Part shown: piece by piece, positions 1-17,934 of the stretch
Numbering within the stretch: the stretch's first letter is position 1
Layout: each line of letters begins with the position of its first letter
NCBI RefSeq assembly: GCF_900324465.2
Contig: NC_046623.1
Span: forward strand, 14,971,721-15,035,720
DNA from: Anabas testudineus
Taxonomy: Eukaryota; Chordata; Actinopteri; Anabantiformes; Anabantidae
Length of the DNA: 64,000 nucleotides
Direction of reading: 5' to 3'
Program-made: the position numbers and the translations under genes
Notes under the pieces: model-generated
What the model saw: the letters and a program-made list of their open reading frames with translations, nothing else
What the model was told of the DNA's origin: nothing
The model's database searches: none

Positions 1-935
1 TGATCATTTGTGTTCCTGTGCACATATCACCGTTGGGGGTAAAGACAGATACTAAGGACTTCATGAGGGCAGCTCCCTCAGACCTATCTGCATGCTGACA
101 CAGTGTTTTACAAAAGCTTTTTTCACATTTTCAGAAAAATAGACTAAATTAATTCACTTTGCAGAATGTGTTTCATTCCATTACAGCTACTAGCCTCCAT
201 CAATGCATAGACAAATAAACAGGGAACTGAACAAAAGGGACTGAAATGGCACTGTATGATTTGGTATTGTGGCCATGATCTGATCTCTGCATAGTGGTCT
301 CGGTTAATTTTAACTGTACTTGGGCCTTGGCATAAATAAATGTGGAGAACGAAGTGCCTATTTCATAGCTACATAACACTAGTGGGTATAATTGTAGAAA
401 TTTGGTTCACATGCTTATTTTTCCATAGTTAGAAAGATTTTGTCGTGGTGTTCTGATGTGGCTTTGATTTGGCTTTTTCATTTGCTATTGCAGAAGGCAT
501 TGAAACAAATGTGAGGTAATATGATAATAACACGACATGCATTTCAGTGACAATTGAGATGTGTTGATTATTGTTTTCTTTTGTTTAATGTACCTCCTTT
601 AACACTGTTGAAAGATTGTTCACATTTACTAGGCTTATTAAATTATGTAGAGAAAAAGCAGAAAATGCTATTATCTATTTAGTCACATTTTATAAATTCA
701 AGTGAAATTCAGACACTATTAAATATTTGTTATTTTGTGTGCGAGAGTTTTAACAGTTTTTAAACTAGTGTACTACTATGATAAATTTAAGTGTTTTCTG
801 CATTGTCCTTGAACGTGTGGTAAATCACAATGTAATGTGTAATGTAATGTTTTGTGGCCTATGAAGAAAATTGTGTGCTTTTGTACAACTCTGACAACGC
901 TCTCTACAATAAAGAAATTACCAGTGACATCTGTT
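1..935 (+). other. Probable 3' UTR of an upstream + strand gene
   Basis: There is no usable reading frame here. The stretch is AT-rich and ends with AATAAA at 908-913, followed by GT-rich sequence, which is how vertebrate 3' UTRs typically end. A short (AT)n run follows at about 946-965. In human the gene directly upstream of LIMK1 on the same strand is elastin (ELN), so an elastin 3' UTR is possible, but nothing in the sequence identifies the gene. The alternative is that this is an intron of limk1, because one of its early exons is not found in the window. Confidence 0.4.
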
Positions 936-3900
936 TCAGGTCATTTATATATATATATATATATAACTACTGAGCTGTAGTATAATGATAGCCACATGTT
1001 GGGCAACACAGAGAAAACCAGCCAAACACCTACTGACCAACTATGTACTGTTTAAGTAGAAAGATCAGAGTCAAGTGCTGCTTTCTTTATTGCACTGCTC
1101 AGTGCAGTAAATTAGAAGATAGTGTTGCTTCACAGGCTGTGATCAGGACTAGCGAAGAAAGCTAAGTAAGTGTTTTACTAAAGTACTGCTTAAATATTTC
1201 TATTTTATGCTAATTTATCCCGCTACTCCACTTCATATCAAAAGGGAAATATTGTACATTCTACTTCACTAGATTGAGCTGACATTGTTAGCTACTAAAA
1301 TCACTTTTTAAAAAGATTTTGCATTTAAAAAAAGCAAACAAAAGAAAAACATATGATAAGCTCAGAAAATACAATGATTTTAGTTTTACTACACAGCACA
1401 TTATATAGTCAACAGAACTGGTGCCTACATGCTGTCATGACCACAGTTTTATATATTGTTTGTAATGTTTAAGCTTGCATGAGCCGTACTCAGAGTATTA
1501 CAGAAATTAGTTTGCTGACCAAGTCTACCCCTACCATTAATTAAAGCCTAACGCTAACAGTAATACTCATATGGACAACTTTTTTCTTCTACTTCCTTGT
1601 CTCCGTTGAGTGACTCTGTAATGAATAGAGTGTTTTTGCAGAATGACCAGGACAGTGAAGTAATTGGAGCATTCATAAAGAGATTATAACTGTGGTGATG
1701 GGAACAAGGCCCATTTCAAAACACTCGAGTCAGCTGAGACCTCTAGAGTAACTCATAAATAGGTTTGCATTTTAGCCTGCAAGCTGAACTCTCCCACACT
1801 CTGTGAACTCTACATAGCAGAATAAGGAGGAGGAGCTCTTTGGTGGGATAGGTCTTTTTTTTCAACAACTGGTAGATTGGCCATCTGGTGTCAGTGAGCT
1901 TATTTTGTATTCCTCACACAGCTACTCTGCACGTTAGAAAGGGAACTTAAATACGCAGGGCGCCTCTAAGCGTAAAGTGATAAGAACAAAAAAACATTAA
2001 ATGGCAATGCCTGCTATGACCCACTCATGAGCTCATGCAGTTAACAAGTGTCTTTCTCAACTGGGTGGATTATTTTTAGGAGTGATACTCGTCTAACGGT
2101 GCAAGGACAGAATGTCACGACGGGACCAGAGGTTTCGCAGAGGAATGAAAGGACGGTAAGAACCCGCTGTTGTTTATTGGTGAGATGAGTATGTGCAGAT
2201 GAGAGAAAGAAGAGAAACAGTAAGGAGAAGTGCACAAAAGTAAGTGAACAAGAATCTAAAAAGAACTGTTGCACAACATCTTCAATACTTCCTCAAACAG
2301 GCATCTGCAGGATTTAATGAGCAATTCATGCTTCAACAGTCCTTACTTTCACATCAAGAACAACCGTTTGCACAAATAGTTTACAACAAGAAACTTTGTT
2401 AATTGTCTTTGCAAATATTAAAACATCCCACAGAAAACTTCCTAATTAAATTCTCTCATTACTTTTGTCATCATATCTTCTTAGAGCTATATTAAAACAC
2501 TAACTGTACATCACGTACATAACAGCATTAAGGTCATATCCCTGTAACACAATGCAATCAGTTAATCAAAAAAAAATGTCTTTAAGAATTAGTTTTTGTA
2601 AAGGAAGTCCAGCAGGGTAAAAGAGGGAGGATACCAGGGGAGGAGAAGACGTCATTAAATTGACCTATGTTATTGTCCTGACATCATAATGTTTGCTTTA
2701 TGTAGTCCAGGTGCGTGTGCGTCCACCGCTCCACTTTTAGTGACACAGGAACAGATCTTAGAGGAGAGAGGAGGTTGATCAATGGCTGAAGAGAAGACCA
2801 AGATATGACACAAGTTAGATGAGGGATTACTGGTTAGGTGGAGAAATATAGAAAGATAAAGATATTGTGTGGTAGTGGGAGGAGAGAGGGAGAGAGGATA
2901 CATTATCAAGAGGCGTGTTTAGGCTCATTCCTGGGTTTTCTTGCGACCAGATGTTTAAGCGGAACTACAGATGTGAAGCTGAAAGGTTACACATCCGCCA
3001 CTAGCAGCACAATAGCAAAGACAGGATGTCAAAAATAAAATAAGCATGCAGCTGTCTGATGGTTTTATTACTTAATTATTTCCTCACGAACAAATAATGG
3101 TCTAACAAATGTCAAACAGTACTTCCCGTGGTGCAGTATTTTCCCTGCACATACAGTACTGGTTAAGACTAGAGATTCCTGCAAACAGTTGTATTTACTT
3201 TACTATTGTTCTACTTAATATAAACTGCAGGGAATCTAAAGTTTACTTGTAAACATAGACTACCATAATGCTCTACTAACCAACTGTATAAACATATTTG
3301 CAGATTATTCCATTTTAAAGTAACACAGGAAGTTATTTGTTTTCAATACATCACCAACAGGTTTTTAAAACCGAGTAAGCAGAAGGGAACCACTAAGTAT
3401 AGCTGGCATGCTAATGATGCCACATATAGCAGGCACAATACAAAACCACAGCAATGACTGATGGGTGTTTAACAGGGTTAAATACAGCCACTATACTGTC
3501 ACAATTAACTATTTCATTGACTTAATCAAGAACGGTTTTCATTACAAGATAAAATAACTGATCACAGAAAAGTTCTGTCTAGAAGAATTGTGTCTTTCCC
3601 TCACTAATGTCATTCACTATAGTAAGCAGCCTGTTATTTCCTATTGTAATAGTAGCATGTCTTTACAGTTGGGGCTGGGAGAGAGGAAACGTAGAGTACT
3701 CTCCACAGGAAGTCACCTCCCACTCCAACTGTGTGTTTGCGAGATAAGAAAGCAGGTTTTTGAATTGTACATGGGTATTATTCCACATCCACTTTTAATC
3801 AGGACAGAGCTGAAAGCTTCTGTATGCCAAAGTACTAAACCACATGCTGCACCGCCAAGTTACTGTGTTTTTGTAAAGACATATGACTGACCATATGAAT

Positions 3901-4347
3901 AGTCCTTTTGTAAGAAGCCATTTTAACTGGATACTTAGCTCAATGTGCTCTCTGTCACAATGACACCAGCAATTTAAAATGTGCAATGCACAATTTCAAC
4001 AGCCCTTCAGTAGCATTGACTGTATTTCCCCTCAGACGTGTGATATGTATCTGCTTCATGTCTCAACCTCAACTTTGTGAATAATAAAAGCATCACATTG
4101 TTATTCAACACAAGCAGGGTCGAAGAATGCAGGTCAAGAAAGGAGTTGGGTGTCCATGACATAGGATACTGTGCATTTAAAAAAAGAAACAGGTTAATTA
4201 GAAGAAAATACTCTACAGCCCAACTGACCTGGAAGCTCACATTTAGCACGAACGCAGCTCTGAGCTAATTGTTGTCTGACAACTAAATTTAAATCTACAT
4301 CTCTGTCATCTTACTCTCACTCTCCCCCACGTCCCTCATGTCTTCAG
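936..4347. other. Non-coding stretch before the first recognised limk1 exon
   Basis: I see no exon of a known protein here on either strand. One possible first exon is at about 1930-2154. It has an ATG at 2112 followed by 14 codons (MSRRDQRFRRGMKG) and a strong donor, GTAAGA, at 2155. The peptide does not match any LIMK N-terminus I know, and no following exon with a LIM zinc module was found before 4348. The rest is AT-rich, with no recognised repeats. Confidence 0.4.
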
Positions 4348-9382
<5,035 letters not shown>

Positions 9383-11201
9383 CTACTTAACCTGATGGTC
9401 AAGACAAGATGCATCGATGAGACACAGTTCTGAGGAATAAAACACTTGACTGGGGCAGAACTGGAAGAATATTTAAGCTTTATATGTAGGACTAATGCAT
9501 GGAAAATATGAAGACATGTGGTCAATACAGAGTCATACGGGACAGTTTACATGAGATTTGTATGCAGCTTCATAACAATAACCTTGCACATCTCACTTGC
9601 CTCGTATTTCCAAGTAAATTGGTATTTATAAGGTTTCAACTGAAGCATGATGAATACTGGAATAAGTTAATATCAATTTTAATGTAAATTAGTAATTACA
9701 ATAGTTGTATTCTGCCAGTGAGCACATAACAAATTGTAAGGACTCCTTAAGTTACCCAAAATGTGTCAGCACCTGAAACATATCTTTGGCATTTCTGTAT
9801 TACAACATCAGTATTATGACATTAGAAAAACTGTGATAAGCTAAAATTGGATGGGCTATTTATTGGTTGGACTCTAGTATCAACTTTGTTCAGAAGCTGT
9901 GAAACACATGGCACTTTATAATTATGTTTTGTATAAGAAAACCTCATGTATGTTTTGTTAGAAATGCATCCAACATGCAAGTAATGACCATACACAAATA
10001 CCATTTTAGTCAATGAAGTAAACATAGATTAAGCTCATATGACGTAATTTTAATCACTAATTAACAATAGATTACTATTTAAAATACAGTGTTAAAATCT
10101 AGCCTTCTCCTACTTGATTAGCAAATGAAGCCTTTTTCTGAAGCCTGTTTATTTAACACAGGGAAAGATATTTGTTATTCCTGAAGTGACCACATATTTT
10201 GGTAATTGGATACCGAGACATAGAGTATGAGGTTACATAATTAATAATTAATAATTAAAATTAAACTCATCAACCAGCATTAACTCACTGTTAATTTATC
10301 CAACAGACCTGCTGTCAACATTAGCTTAGCAGATGGCTATATAACCAAAATTAAGCAACATCAGCAAATTATGAGAAATTGCAAATGATCGAGTAAATTA
10401 AACTTGAGTAATTGTATATGTTTTTATTAATTTTAAGTTATTTTTCTGTATTTTGCATCGCTGAACACAATATTTATTAGTTTTTTTAAGCTTGCTGCTG
10501 TGACTAATGTATTAGCTAACGCTAGCTAACGGTCCTAAAAACGTAGCTTAGCTTTATAAAGATGTCTCAATCTCCATCTGTGTGGTCAATAAATTTTTTA
10601 ATTTTCATCAAACTGTAGCTAATATGCGACTAATCTTACAGTTCGTAATATGGATAGTTGATTTTTCTTTTTTTGCTTAGTTAACGTTAGCTAACTTCTT
10701 ATAGTGTTTGTTAACCCTACAAAAGTTAACAAATAGCGTTAATTAACTAAGGCTGTCAAGGATGTGGTTTTTTATTTTATTTTGAACAATGAGATGGTTG
10801 ATTAAGGCAGAAAACTGGTTTGAAGGCATGTGTCTCTTTTAATTAATAAATCTGGAACCACTGTAGGAGTGATTAACAACTTAACCTACTGGTTAACTTA
10901 ACGCTAAACCACATTAGCACAACTAGCTAATGTTAGCATCATTTATTAGCATAGCGAGGTTTGGTTATCCAAATAGCTAGCGTTAGCTATCACCATCAAC
11001 CCTCAAGTTAACCCAAGTCTGACTCGATTTACCGTTTTCGGTTGGCTGTTTGTCAGAGTATCTTCTTATCATCTGAATTATAATCTGTTCAGTCTCTGTA
11101 TAATAAACTAACGCTATATTTTTTACCAGTTTCTATGTTGCTAGCTGGATCCAGTCATCAGACCGCCATCTTGGTTTTCAACAGCGTACTTCAACTTTGT
11201 T

Positions 11202-11204
<3 letters not shown>
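9383..11204. other. limk1 3' UTR and AT-rich intergenic DNA
   Basis: AATAAA lies at 9436-9441, only about 55 bases after the limk1 stop, so it may be an early polyadenylation site; a longer UTR is possible. No coding potential follows. From about 10500 to 11130 the sequence is crowded with variants of GCTAAC, GTTAGC and GCTAGC, many of them in short palindromes. Confidence 0.5.
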
Positions 11205-11282
<78 letters not shown>

Positions 11283-11283
11283 A
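11205..11283. repeat. (AT)n microsatellite, about 80 bp
   Basis: An almost pure alternating TA tract with one interruption near its end. It lies about 80 bp before a large minisatellite in the limk1-septin4 interval. The open reading frame across it is an artefact of the repeat. Confidence 0.97.
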
Positions 11284-11360
11284 TATAATAATAGCGCACT
11301 GCTGGTAAAATACCATTAGACACAGATAGGAGGTATAATAGTTCAAGTTTAGTGTTGTCA

Positions 11361-12452
11361 TAATAATAATCCTAATCATTACTAGTAGTTTGTATTGTTA
11401 TTGTTGGGGGGGGGGTTCCTCTCTCCTACTACCTAATAATAATCCTAATCATTACTAGTAGTTTGTATTGTTATTGTTGGGGGGGGGTTCCTCTCTCCTA
11501 CTACCTAATAATAATCCTAATCATTACTAGTAGTTTGTATTGTTATTGTTGGGGGGGGTTCCTCTCTCCTACTACCTAATAATAATCCTAATCATTACTA
11601 GTAGTTTGTATTGTTATTGTTGGGGGGGGGTTCCTCTCTCCTAATACCTAATAATAATCCTAATCATTACTAGTAGTTTGTATTGTTATTGTTGGGGGGG
11701 GTTCCTCTCTCCTAATACCTAATAATAATCCTAATCATTACTAGTAGTTTGTATTGTTATTGTTGGGGGGGGGTTCCTCTCTCCTAATACCTAATAATAA
11801 TCCTAATCATTACTAGTAGTTTGTATTGTTATTGTTGGGGGGGGTTCCTCTCTCCTACTACCTAATAATAATCCTAATCATTACTAGTAGTTTGTATTGT
11901 TATTGTTGGGGGGGGTTCCTCTCTCCTAATACCTAATAATAATCCTAATCATTACTAGTAGTTTGTATTGTTATTGTTGGGGGGGGGGGGTTCCTCTCTC
12001 CTACTACCTAATAATAATCCTAATCATTACTAGTAGTTTGTATTGTTATTGTTGGGGGGGGGTTCCTCTCTCCTACTACCTAATAATAATCCTAATCATT
12101 ACTAGTAGTTTGTATTGTTATTGTTGGGGGGGGGGAGGTTCCTCTCTCCTAATACCTAATAATAATCCTAATCATTACTAGTAGTTTGTATTGTTATTGT
12201 TGGGGGGGGGGTTCCTCTCTCCTAATACCTAATAATAATCCTAATCATTACTAGTAGTTTGTATTGTTATTGTTGGGGGGGGGGGGGTTCCTCTCTCCTA
12301 ATACCTAATAATAATCCTAATCATTACTAGTAGTTTGTATTGTTATTGTTGGGGGGGGGGGGTTCCTCTCTCCTACTACCTAATAATAATCCTAATCATT
12401 ACTAGTAGTTTGTATTGTTATTGTTGGGGGGGGGTTCCTCTCTCCTACTACC
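11361..12452. repeat. Minisatellite: 15 tandem units of ~73 bp with G-runs
   Basis: Fifteen head-to-tail copies, each made of TAATAATAATCCTAATCATT, then ACTAGTAGTTTGTATTG, TTATTGTT, a run of about 8-13 G, and TTCCTCTCTCCTA(C/A)TACC. Units differ mainly in G-run length and in one C/A position. Reading that position along the array gives C C C A A A C A C C A A A C C, which suggests duplication of blocks of units. Unit 11 has an A inside its G-run. The array ends about 207 bp before the septin4 ATG, so it overlaps the promoter or 5' UTR. Confidence 0.98.
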
Positions 12453-12658
12453 TCACATCCACCTCTGAGCGGCAGCACTCATCAGACCTCATCAGCTGCA
12501 GCTCAGTCTATGGATCCAGACGCACAGTGACACCACGATGTCCCGAAGCGGTTTACTAGTTTCTGTATAGTTTGTTTGTTTTTTGGCACCACGGATTTTG
12601 AGGTTTATCACATTTCTGCCTGTGATCTGGAGACAGTTTGATTTAAGCCGGCAGTGTT

Positions 12659-15233
12659 ATGGAGCACATGTCTTCTCCGGTCAGATTCCGCAGCAATAGG
12701 AGAGGTGAGTCTGCACTGAACACTTCATGCACTGATATAATGACTGATTTAAATTAACTTAACCAATTAAAAAATACCTGTAGAAGAATATAATACACAT
12801 GCAGGGATTTGTATTTGTGTAGGCACTTGTGTTTTAGTTATTCATGTGAACTTGTTTAATGTTTTTTAATCACCTGTTTTGCCGCCATTGGTGAAAAGTG
12901 TTAAGGGATAAAATGTTGTTATTGGCCATTCAGGTTTTTTCTAGTTTAAACTTATTTTACTATATTATATGAATTATGTTATTATTTATTTAGAACCCTA
13001 ATTCTCTGCTGCCATTGTCCAGCTTTTCTTTTTTTTTTTTTTTTACAAACTCTTCATCTTTCCTCCACACTCCTCTCTCCTCTTTGCTCAAAAAGCTGCA
13101 ACTTTACCAGAAAAGGAGGTAGGACACGTCTGTAGAATAGTTTTTAATGCTTGTGTTTGTAGCTGGTGTGTGTTAAATCTCCAAACCCCCCACCCTGTGA
13201 GAGCATTAGCTGGGTTAAGCCTGCTGCACAGCTTTGTGGGTAATGACAGCTGACAGGTGTAGGGACCAGACAGTGTTTCAACAAGACGCTCATCTGTCCT
13301 AGCTGCATATGAAGACAATAGGTATGTGTTTAATCTACCTTCTACACACTGAAAAAGCTCCTCAGACATAAACTAACATTTTAGTATTTTCTTTTTTCCA
13401 GTTTGACCCTAATGTTTACAAACCTAAAGCTCCAGATAGTCTGTTTTGTGTCTCTCCACTCTGCCTGGACAGATGGATGAGGACTTCTGTAATGGTATAA
13501 TAGGATCACAGGTCAGGGCTAATCAGTGAAGAAAGGGTGTAATCAGCTACTACAACAGAAGACACACACTCACAGTGTCATGTAGCGAGAGAGCAGGGCC
13601 CTCACTGTGGCTACCAGCAGCCAGCCAGTTAGGATTTGTTTTAATATAAAATATAATTTTGTAGATAAATAGAATATAATTAAGATCAATTGTGCTTAAA
13701 GTCAAGAGGCATGCAGGAAACATAGGGGTGAGACAGAATATGACATTCAACAGTCAGGCTTAAACTGGAGACTTTCAGCTAACAGGGTGTCCAAACTAAC
13801 TAAAAGTATAGTTTATAGCGTTTGTACATATGTTATGGTCTCATTCAGTCCATATTCTTATGTACAAACATTTTAGTGTTTTTATTTCTCTGCCAGTCGT
13901 CAGGATTAAATTTCATTCTATCAGAAGAAGGTGATTTGAGTCTTTTGATCATCCATATTAAATCATGTTTTACTATTCTGCCTCCTGCCCCAGTTGTCCA
14001 GTCTGTCCATAGAGGACCAGGAGGACACCCAGTTCCCTTACGCCATGAGGGATCTTCCCCCCGTGTCTCCTGATGGACAGGCACCAGTCAACTATGAAGC
14101 AGAGGGAAGTGGGACATTCAACAGCCTTCCCAGGGCTCACCCTCTGCCCCGTTCTATCGTCTGCCAACTGGCTGGGTCTCTGACAGCCCCTCAAAGACCA
14201 GATCGCACAGGAGCAGAAGCAGAGTTTCAGCCGATCCTAACAAGGAGGCAGCTTGTCTCTCGTGTGTCTCTGGACTCCCCACTCAGTCCGTCCTCCCGTC
14301 CACGCAGTCCATGGGGGCGCTTTGACCCCTACGACTCTCCAGAGGTGTGTTTCTATGTGCTTTTATTACCTGTTATAGTGTTGATGAAATTAATAATTAA
14401 CTCATTAATAAATATTATCAGTTATCTCAATACAGAAGAAATTGTGTAGTGAAACAAAAAAGCTGCAGTTGATTTAAGAATAGAAATTATCAAAATATAA
14501 TGAGAGTACACTCAAACAGTGCAAACATGTCACGGTTAAAAGTAAAAAATGAAAATTTGTGAAACAGAGGATGCAGATCATGATGAAGGAACTTTATAAT
14601 CGTCATTATCAAGTAAACCAAATGTACAGTGTCATTGCGGTTTCAAGACTTTCGAGGTTTATTAATAAGTTGACCTTATTGGTTTTAAAGCTTCTTGCTT
14701 GCCTCCGATGATCATGACAGGAAATATTTACTGACTTTCTGTGACTAGAAATGTGGCTTGTGTTCATCGTGCGGCGTGTTCATATACTTATTTTAATATT
14801 TTGAACTGAATCCCCACATACACGTTTGCGTTTTCTTTCTGCAGGACCAGGAAAGAGAATATGTGGGTTTTGCCACATTGCCCAACCAGGTTCATAGGAA
14901 GACGGTGAAGAAAGGTTTCACATTTACACTTATGGTGGCTGGTGAGTCATAACAAGTGATAACTGAGATACAAGTTTCAATATAGTGGCTAAATGTATTA
15001 TCTTTCCTATGTGAGTCATTGTATTTAAAATTCATAAAAACATATCAAATGCAGCAGCATATAACATCAGATTAGATGTATCAGACAATTCAAACATTAC
15101 TTTTATGAGTGATTAGTGAGAGTATGGTGTCACATTGTTTAAAGTGTGGAGTAGTACTTCCTTTTTTGGTAAAGATTTTGTGATTGCATGTGTTGAAATA
15201 TATTTTTCTGAGGAATACAAACATTACTAACAG

Positions 15234-15267
<34 letters not shown>

Positions 15268-17227
15268 GTCCTTCTGTAGGAGAGTCTGGCCTTGGTAAAT
15301 CCACACTAATCAACAGTTTGTTCCTCACTGACCTCTACAGACACAGGAAAGTTCCAAATGCAGAAGGTGAGATTATTTATTTACTCTTGCATATGTTTGT
15401 ACACACTGTTCATATGTTAATGTGCTCACGCATGTGCCTGCAGAACGGATCAGTCAAACAGTCGACATCATCAAACACACTATTGGCATTGAGGAAAAAG
15501 GAATCAAATTGAGGCTCACCATCATAGACACACCTGGGTTTGGAGACGCTGTCAACAACACACAAAGGTGAGGGCAGCATTGTTCAGCCTGCTGCAATGA
15601 CAGACTGACAGTTTAAAATGTCAGTTGTAGTCTCGCTCTCTCATATTTCATGTGTTTGCATTAGCTGGAAGCACATAGAAGACTACATCGAGCAGCAGTT
15701 TGAGCAGTACTTCAGAGACGAGAGCGGCTTAAACAGAAGCAACATCCAGGACAACAGGGTTCACTGCTGCCTCTACTTCATCTCTCCGTTTGGCCACGGG
15801 TACACTGACTGATACCTTATAACTGCACACAAACCTGCACTAGTACAAGAGTAATGCAACAGAGTGATCTAAAAGTGAAATGTGCTTTTCTCTCATTAGT
15901 CTTCGACCTCTGGATGTGGAGTGTATGAAGGCCCTGCATGACAAAGTCAACATAATACCTGTCTTGGCCAAAGTTGACAGCCTGACACAAGCTGAGGTTT
16001 ACAGGAAGAAGATGAAGGTGTGAGATTAGAAACAAACAAACCGCTGCCCCGTAGTGACTCAAATCATTATAATGTGTCTGATGTACTGTAGGAGTACTTG
16101 AGTGATTTAGCATTGCACATCCATAAGGTTAGCTGCTCTACACAGTAATGAATTATAAACTTCACATCTTTTTGAAAAAGGTTTTTTCATGTATCAACTG
16201 GAAGCTCCAGAAAATGACTTTATTATTTTCTTAAATATTATTCCATGTTTCTCCAGATCAGAGAGGAGATCAAGCAGTTTGGGATCAACATCTACCAGTT
16301 TCCTGAGTGTGATTCAGATGAGGACGAAGACTTCAAGAAACAGGACCAGATGCTGAAGGTTCCTCAGTTACTTTCTCATGGGTGAAATGTGCTGCATCGT
16401 CTGCGTTAAAGCTCACAGTGTCTGGTTTTTTTCCTTTCCTCTGCAGGACAGTATACCATTTGCAATAATCGGGAGTAATGTTCAGGTGGAAAGTAAAGGT
16501 CGCAAGTTCAGGGGTCGTGTCTATCCTTGGGGTTTAGTAGAAGGTATCTCTCACACAGCTTTAACTGTGGCTTTCGTCTGTGATAGTTTTCAGTTTATTT
16601 TTTCTTCTTCACAGCTATTTAGCATGAATCTGTTCTCTTCTTTGATGAACAATCAGTGTGACGTTGTCTTTGCATGGTCAGTGGAGAACCCAGCTCACTC
16701 TGACTTCCTGCTGCTGAGGAACATGCTGGTGAGGACGCACATGCAAGATTTGAAGGACGTGACGCGGGAGACGCACTACGAAAACTACAGAGCACAGTGC
16801 ATCCAGAACATGACGCGCATGGTGGTGCAGGAGAGGAAACGGAGGTGGGTGGAGGCACACAGGCAGTGTGCCACAGAGGTCACTTGAGTCTCAGCAATTT
16901 CTATTTCTATGAGCATTGAAACTGAAACTGAACAGAGGAATTGATAATTATCTACGACTGTTGGTTTTAGTTTGCGTGAGAAGTATCGAGACAGGAGTGA
17001 GACTGACTTCCCTCTGCCACTGGCCGTCATTGACACAGAGAAGGAAAGACTCATCTTTGAGAAAGATGAAGAGGTACGTTTCTCCTACGCACCCACTCAG
17101 TCATTCACTCAGGCACTCAGTCACTCATTTATGCATGTGTTTCCCTCTGTAGCTGAGGAGGATGCAGGAAGTGCTGGAGAGGATTCAAGAGCAGATGCAG
17201 CACAGTCAGAGATTCTCCCATAATTAG
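12659..17227 (+). CDS. septin4: Septin 4 (SEPT2-group septin GTPase)
   Basis: Septins are GTP-binding proteins that assemble into filaments at membranes and the cytoskeleton. Well-supported exons: 13994-14344, 14845-14941, 15280-15366, 15444-15567, 15665-15799, 15900-16017, 16257-16358, 16447-16543, 16682-16844, 16971-17073, 17153-17227; these keep one frame of 484 codons including the TAG stop. Visible motifs are the P-loop GESGLGKST, switch [11 protein letters not shown], the AKVD specificity motif, the septin unique element ([14 protein letters not shown]) and a short C-terminal coiled coil ([18 protein letters not shown]). [18 protein letters not shown] just before the GTPase domain matches the mammalian SEPTIN4 N-terminus and separates it from SEPTIN5 and SEPTIN2. 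The 5' exons are less certain: 12659-12704 ([15 protein letters not shown]), a 23-nt microexon at 13096-13118, and 13402-13494. They are phase-compatible but not recognised. AKVD replaces the usual AKAD. Confidence 0.93.
15233..15262. repeat. (TC)n microsatellite in a septin4 acceptor tract
   Basis: About 30 bp of pure TC, directly upstream of the septin4 exon that starts at 15280. It forms part of that exon's polypyrimidine tract. Confidence 0.95.
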
Positions 17228-17890
17228 TACGAACTAACAGCTTCCAGGAACACGGAGGAGGCCCAGTTCAATTAATCTGACATAATAACAGGGACAACCT
17301 GTTCAAAAAGGAAATCAACCATTTCCCATCCAGACGCTTCCCTTGAAAAACCTAAAGTGAGTGGCTGGAATCACAATTCCCCGATTCCCCGATGATACAT
17401 GTAAATGTCTCTATGGCTCTGTGAAGATAAGGGTGTTAACTCCCAAATCTCAACAAGTCCTGCATTGGTGACATGAGATCCTGTTCTTCAAAAGTGGTTC
17501 AGTTAATTCAGGCTAAATTAATCCAGTATGTTTCTTTGAAAACAGCGTAGTCCTGGATTAAGAGGCTTTGTGTATTAATAGATAAAGGTAAAATGAGTGG
17601 AGAGTTAAAACGTGATTAGCGTTTGTTTGTGGGTTGACTTTATTGGTCACTGCATCATTTATTGCAGCAGCAGAAATAAATAAATGTATTCCATTAGTTT
17701 CAATATATTCCAGAAGGTCTCTTAATTATTAACTTCGATAACTGCCATCTAGTGCTTGTTGTAGGGAAATTCTGTTTGAAAAGAACTACATTTTGTCATG
17801 TTTTATTACTGTTGAATCTGTTTTTGCATTTTTAATATTACTGTTTTGCAAGTATGTCAAATATTAATAAAAGGAGTAACTACCATTTGT
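17228..17890 (+). other. septin4: septin4 3' UTR
   Basis: Non-coding sequence between the septin4 stop and the polyadenylation signal AATAAA at 17866-17871. The transcript probably ends near 17885-17895. No repeats recognised. Confidence 0.8.
17866..17871 (+). other. septin4: septin4 polyadenylation signal
   Basis: AATAAA in an AT-rich context about 640 bases after the septin4 stop. The facing mnt signals at 17953-17971 mark a tail-to-tail gene junction. Confidence 0.75.
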
Positions 17891-17934
17891 CTATTTAAAT
17901 CTCTATGGAATATAATTAAACACAGCACAAATAT

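Noticed and set aside
899-935. Sequence ending TGTTTCAG before GT, resembling the end of a LIM1 exon (CFR)
   Set aside because: In that frame no Trp-His or other zinc-binding Cys precedes it, and the stretch contains the AATAAA signal.
2112-2154. Possible first coding exon of limk1 (MSRRDQRFRRGMKG with a strong donor)
   Set aside because: The peptide matches no LIMK N-terminus I know, and no LIM-module exon follows before 4348. Kept only as a possibility in the flanking entry.
11141-11323. Minus-strand open frame of about 60 codons
   Set aside because: It is a Tyr-Ile repeat read from the (AT)n tract.
11361-12452. CRISPR-like array of direct repeats
   Set aside because: The units are contiguous with no unique spacers, and the context is a vertebrate genome. 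It is a minisatellite.
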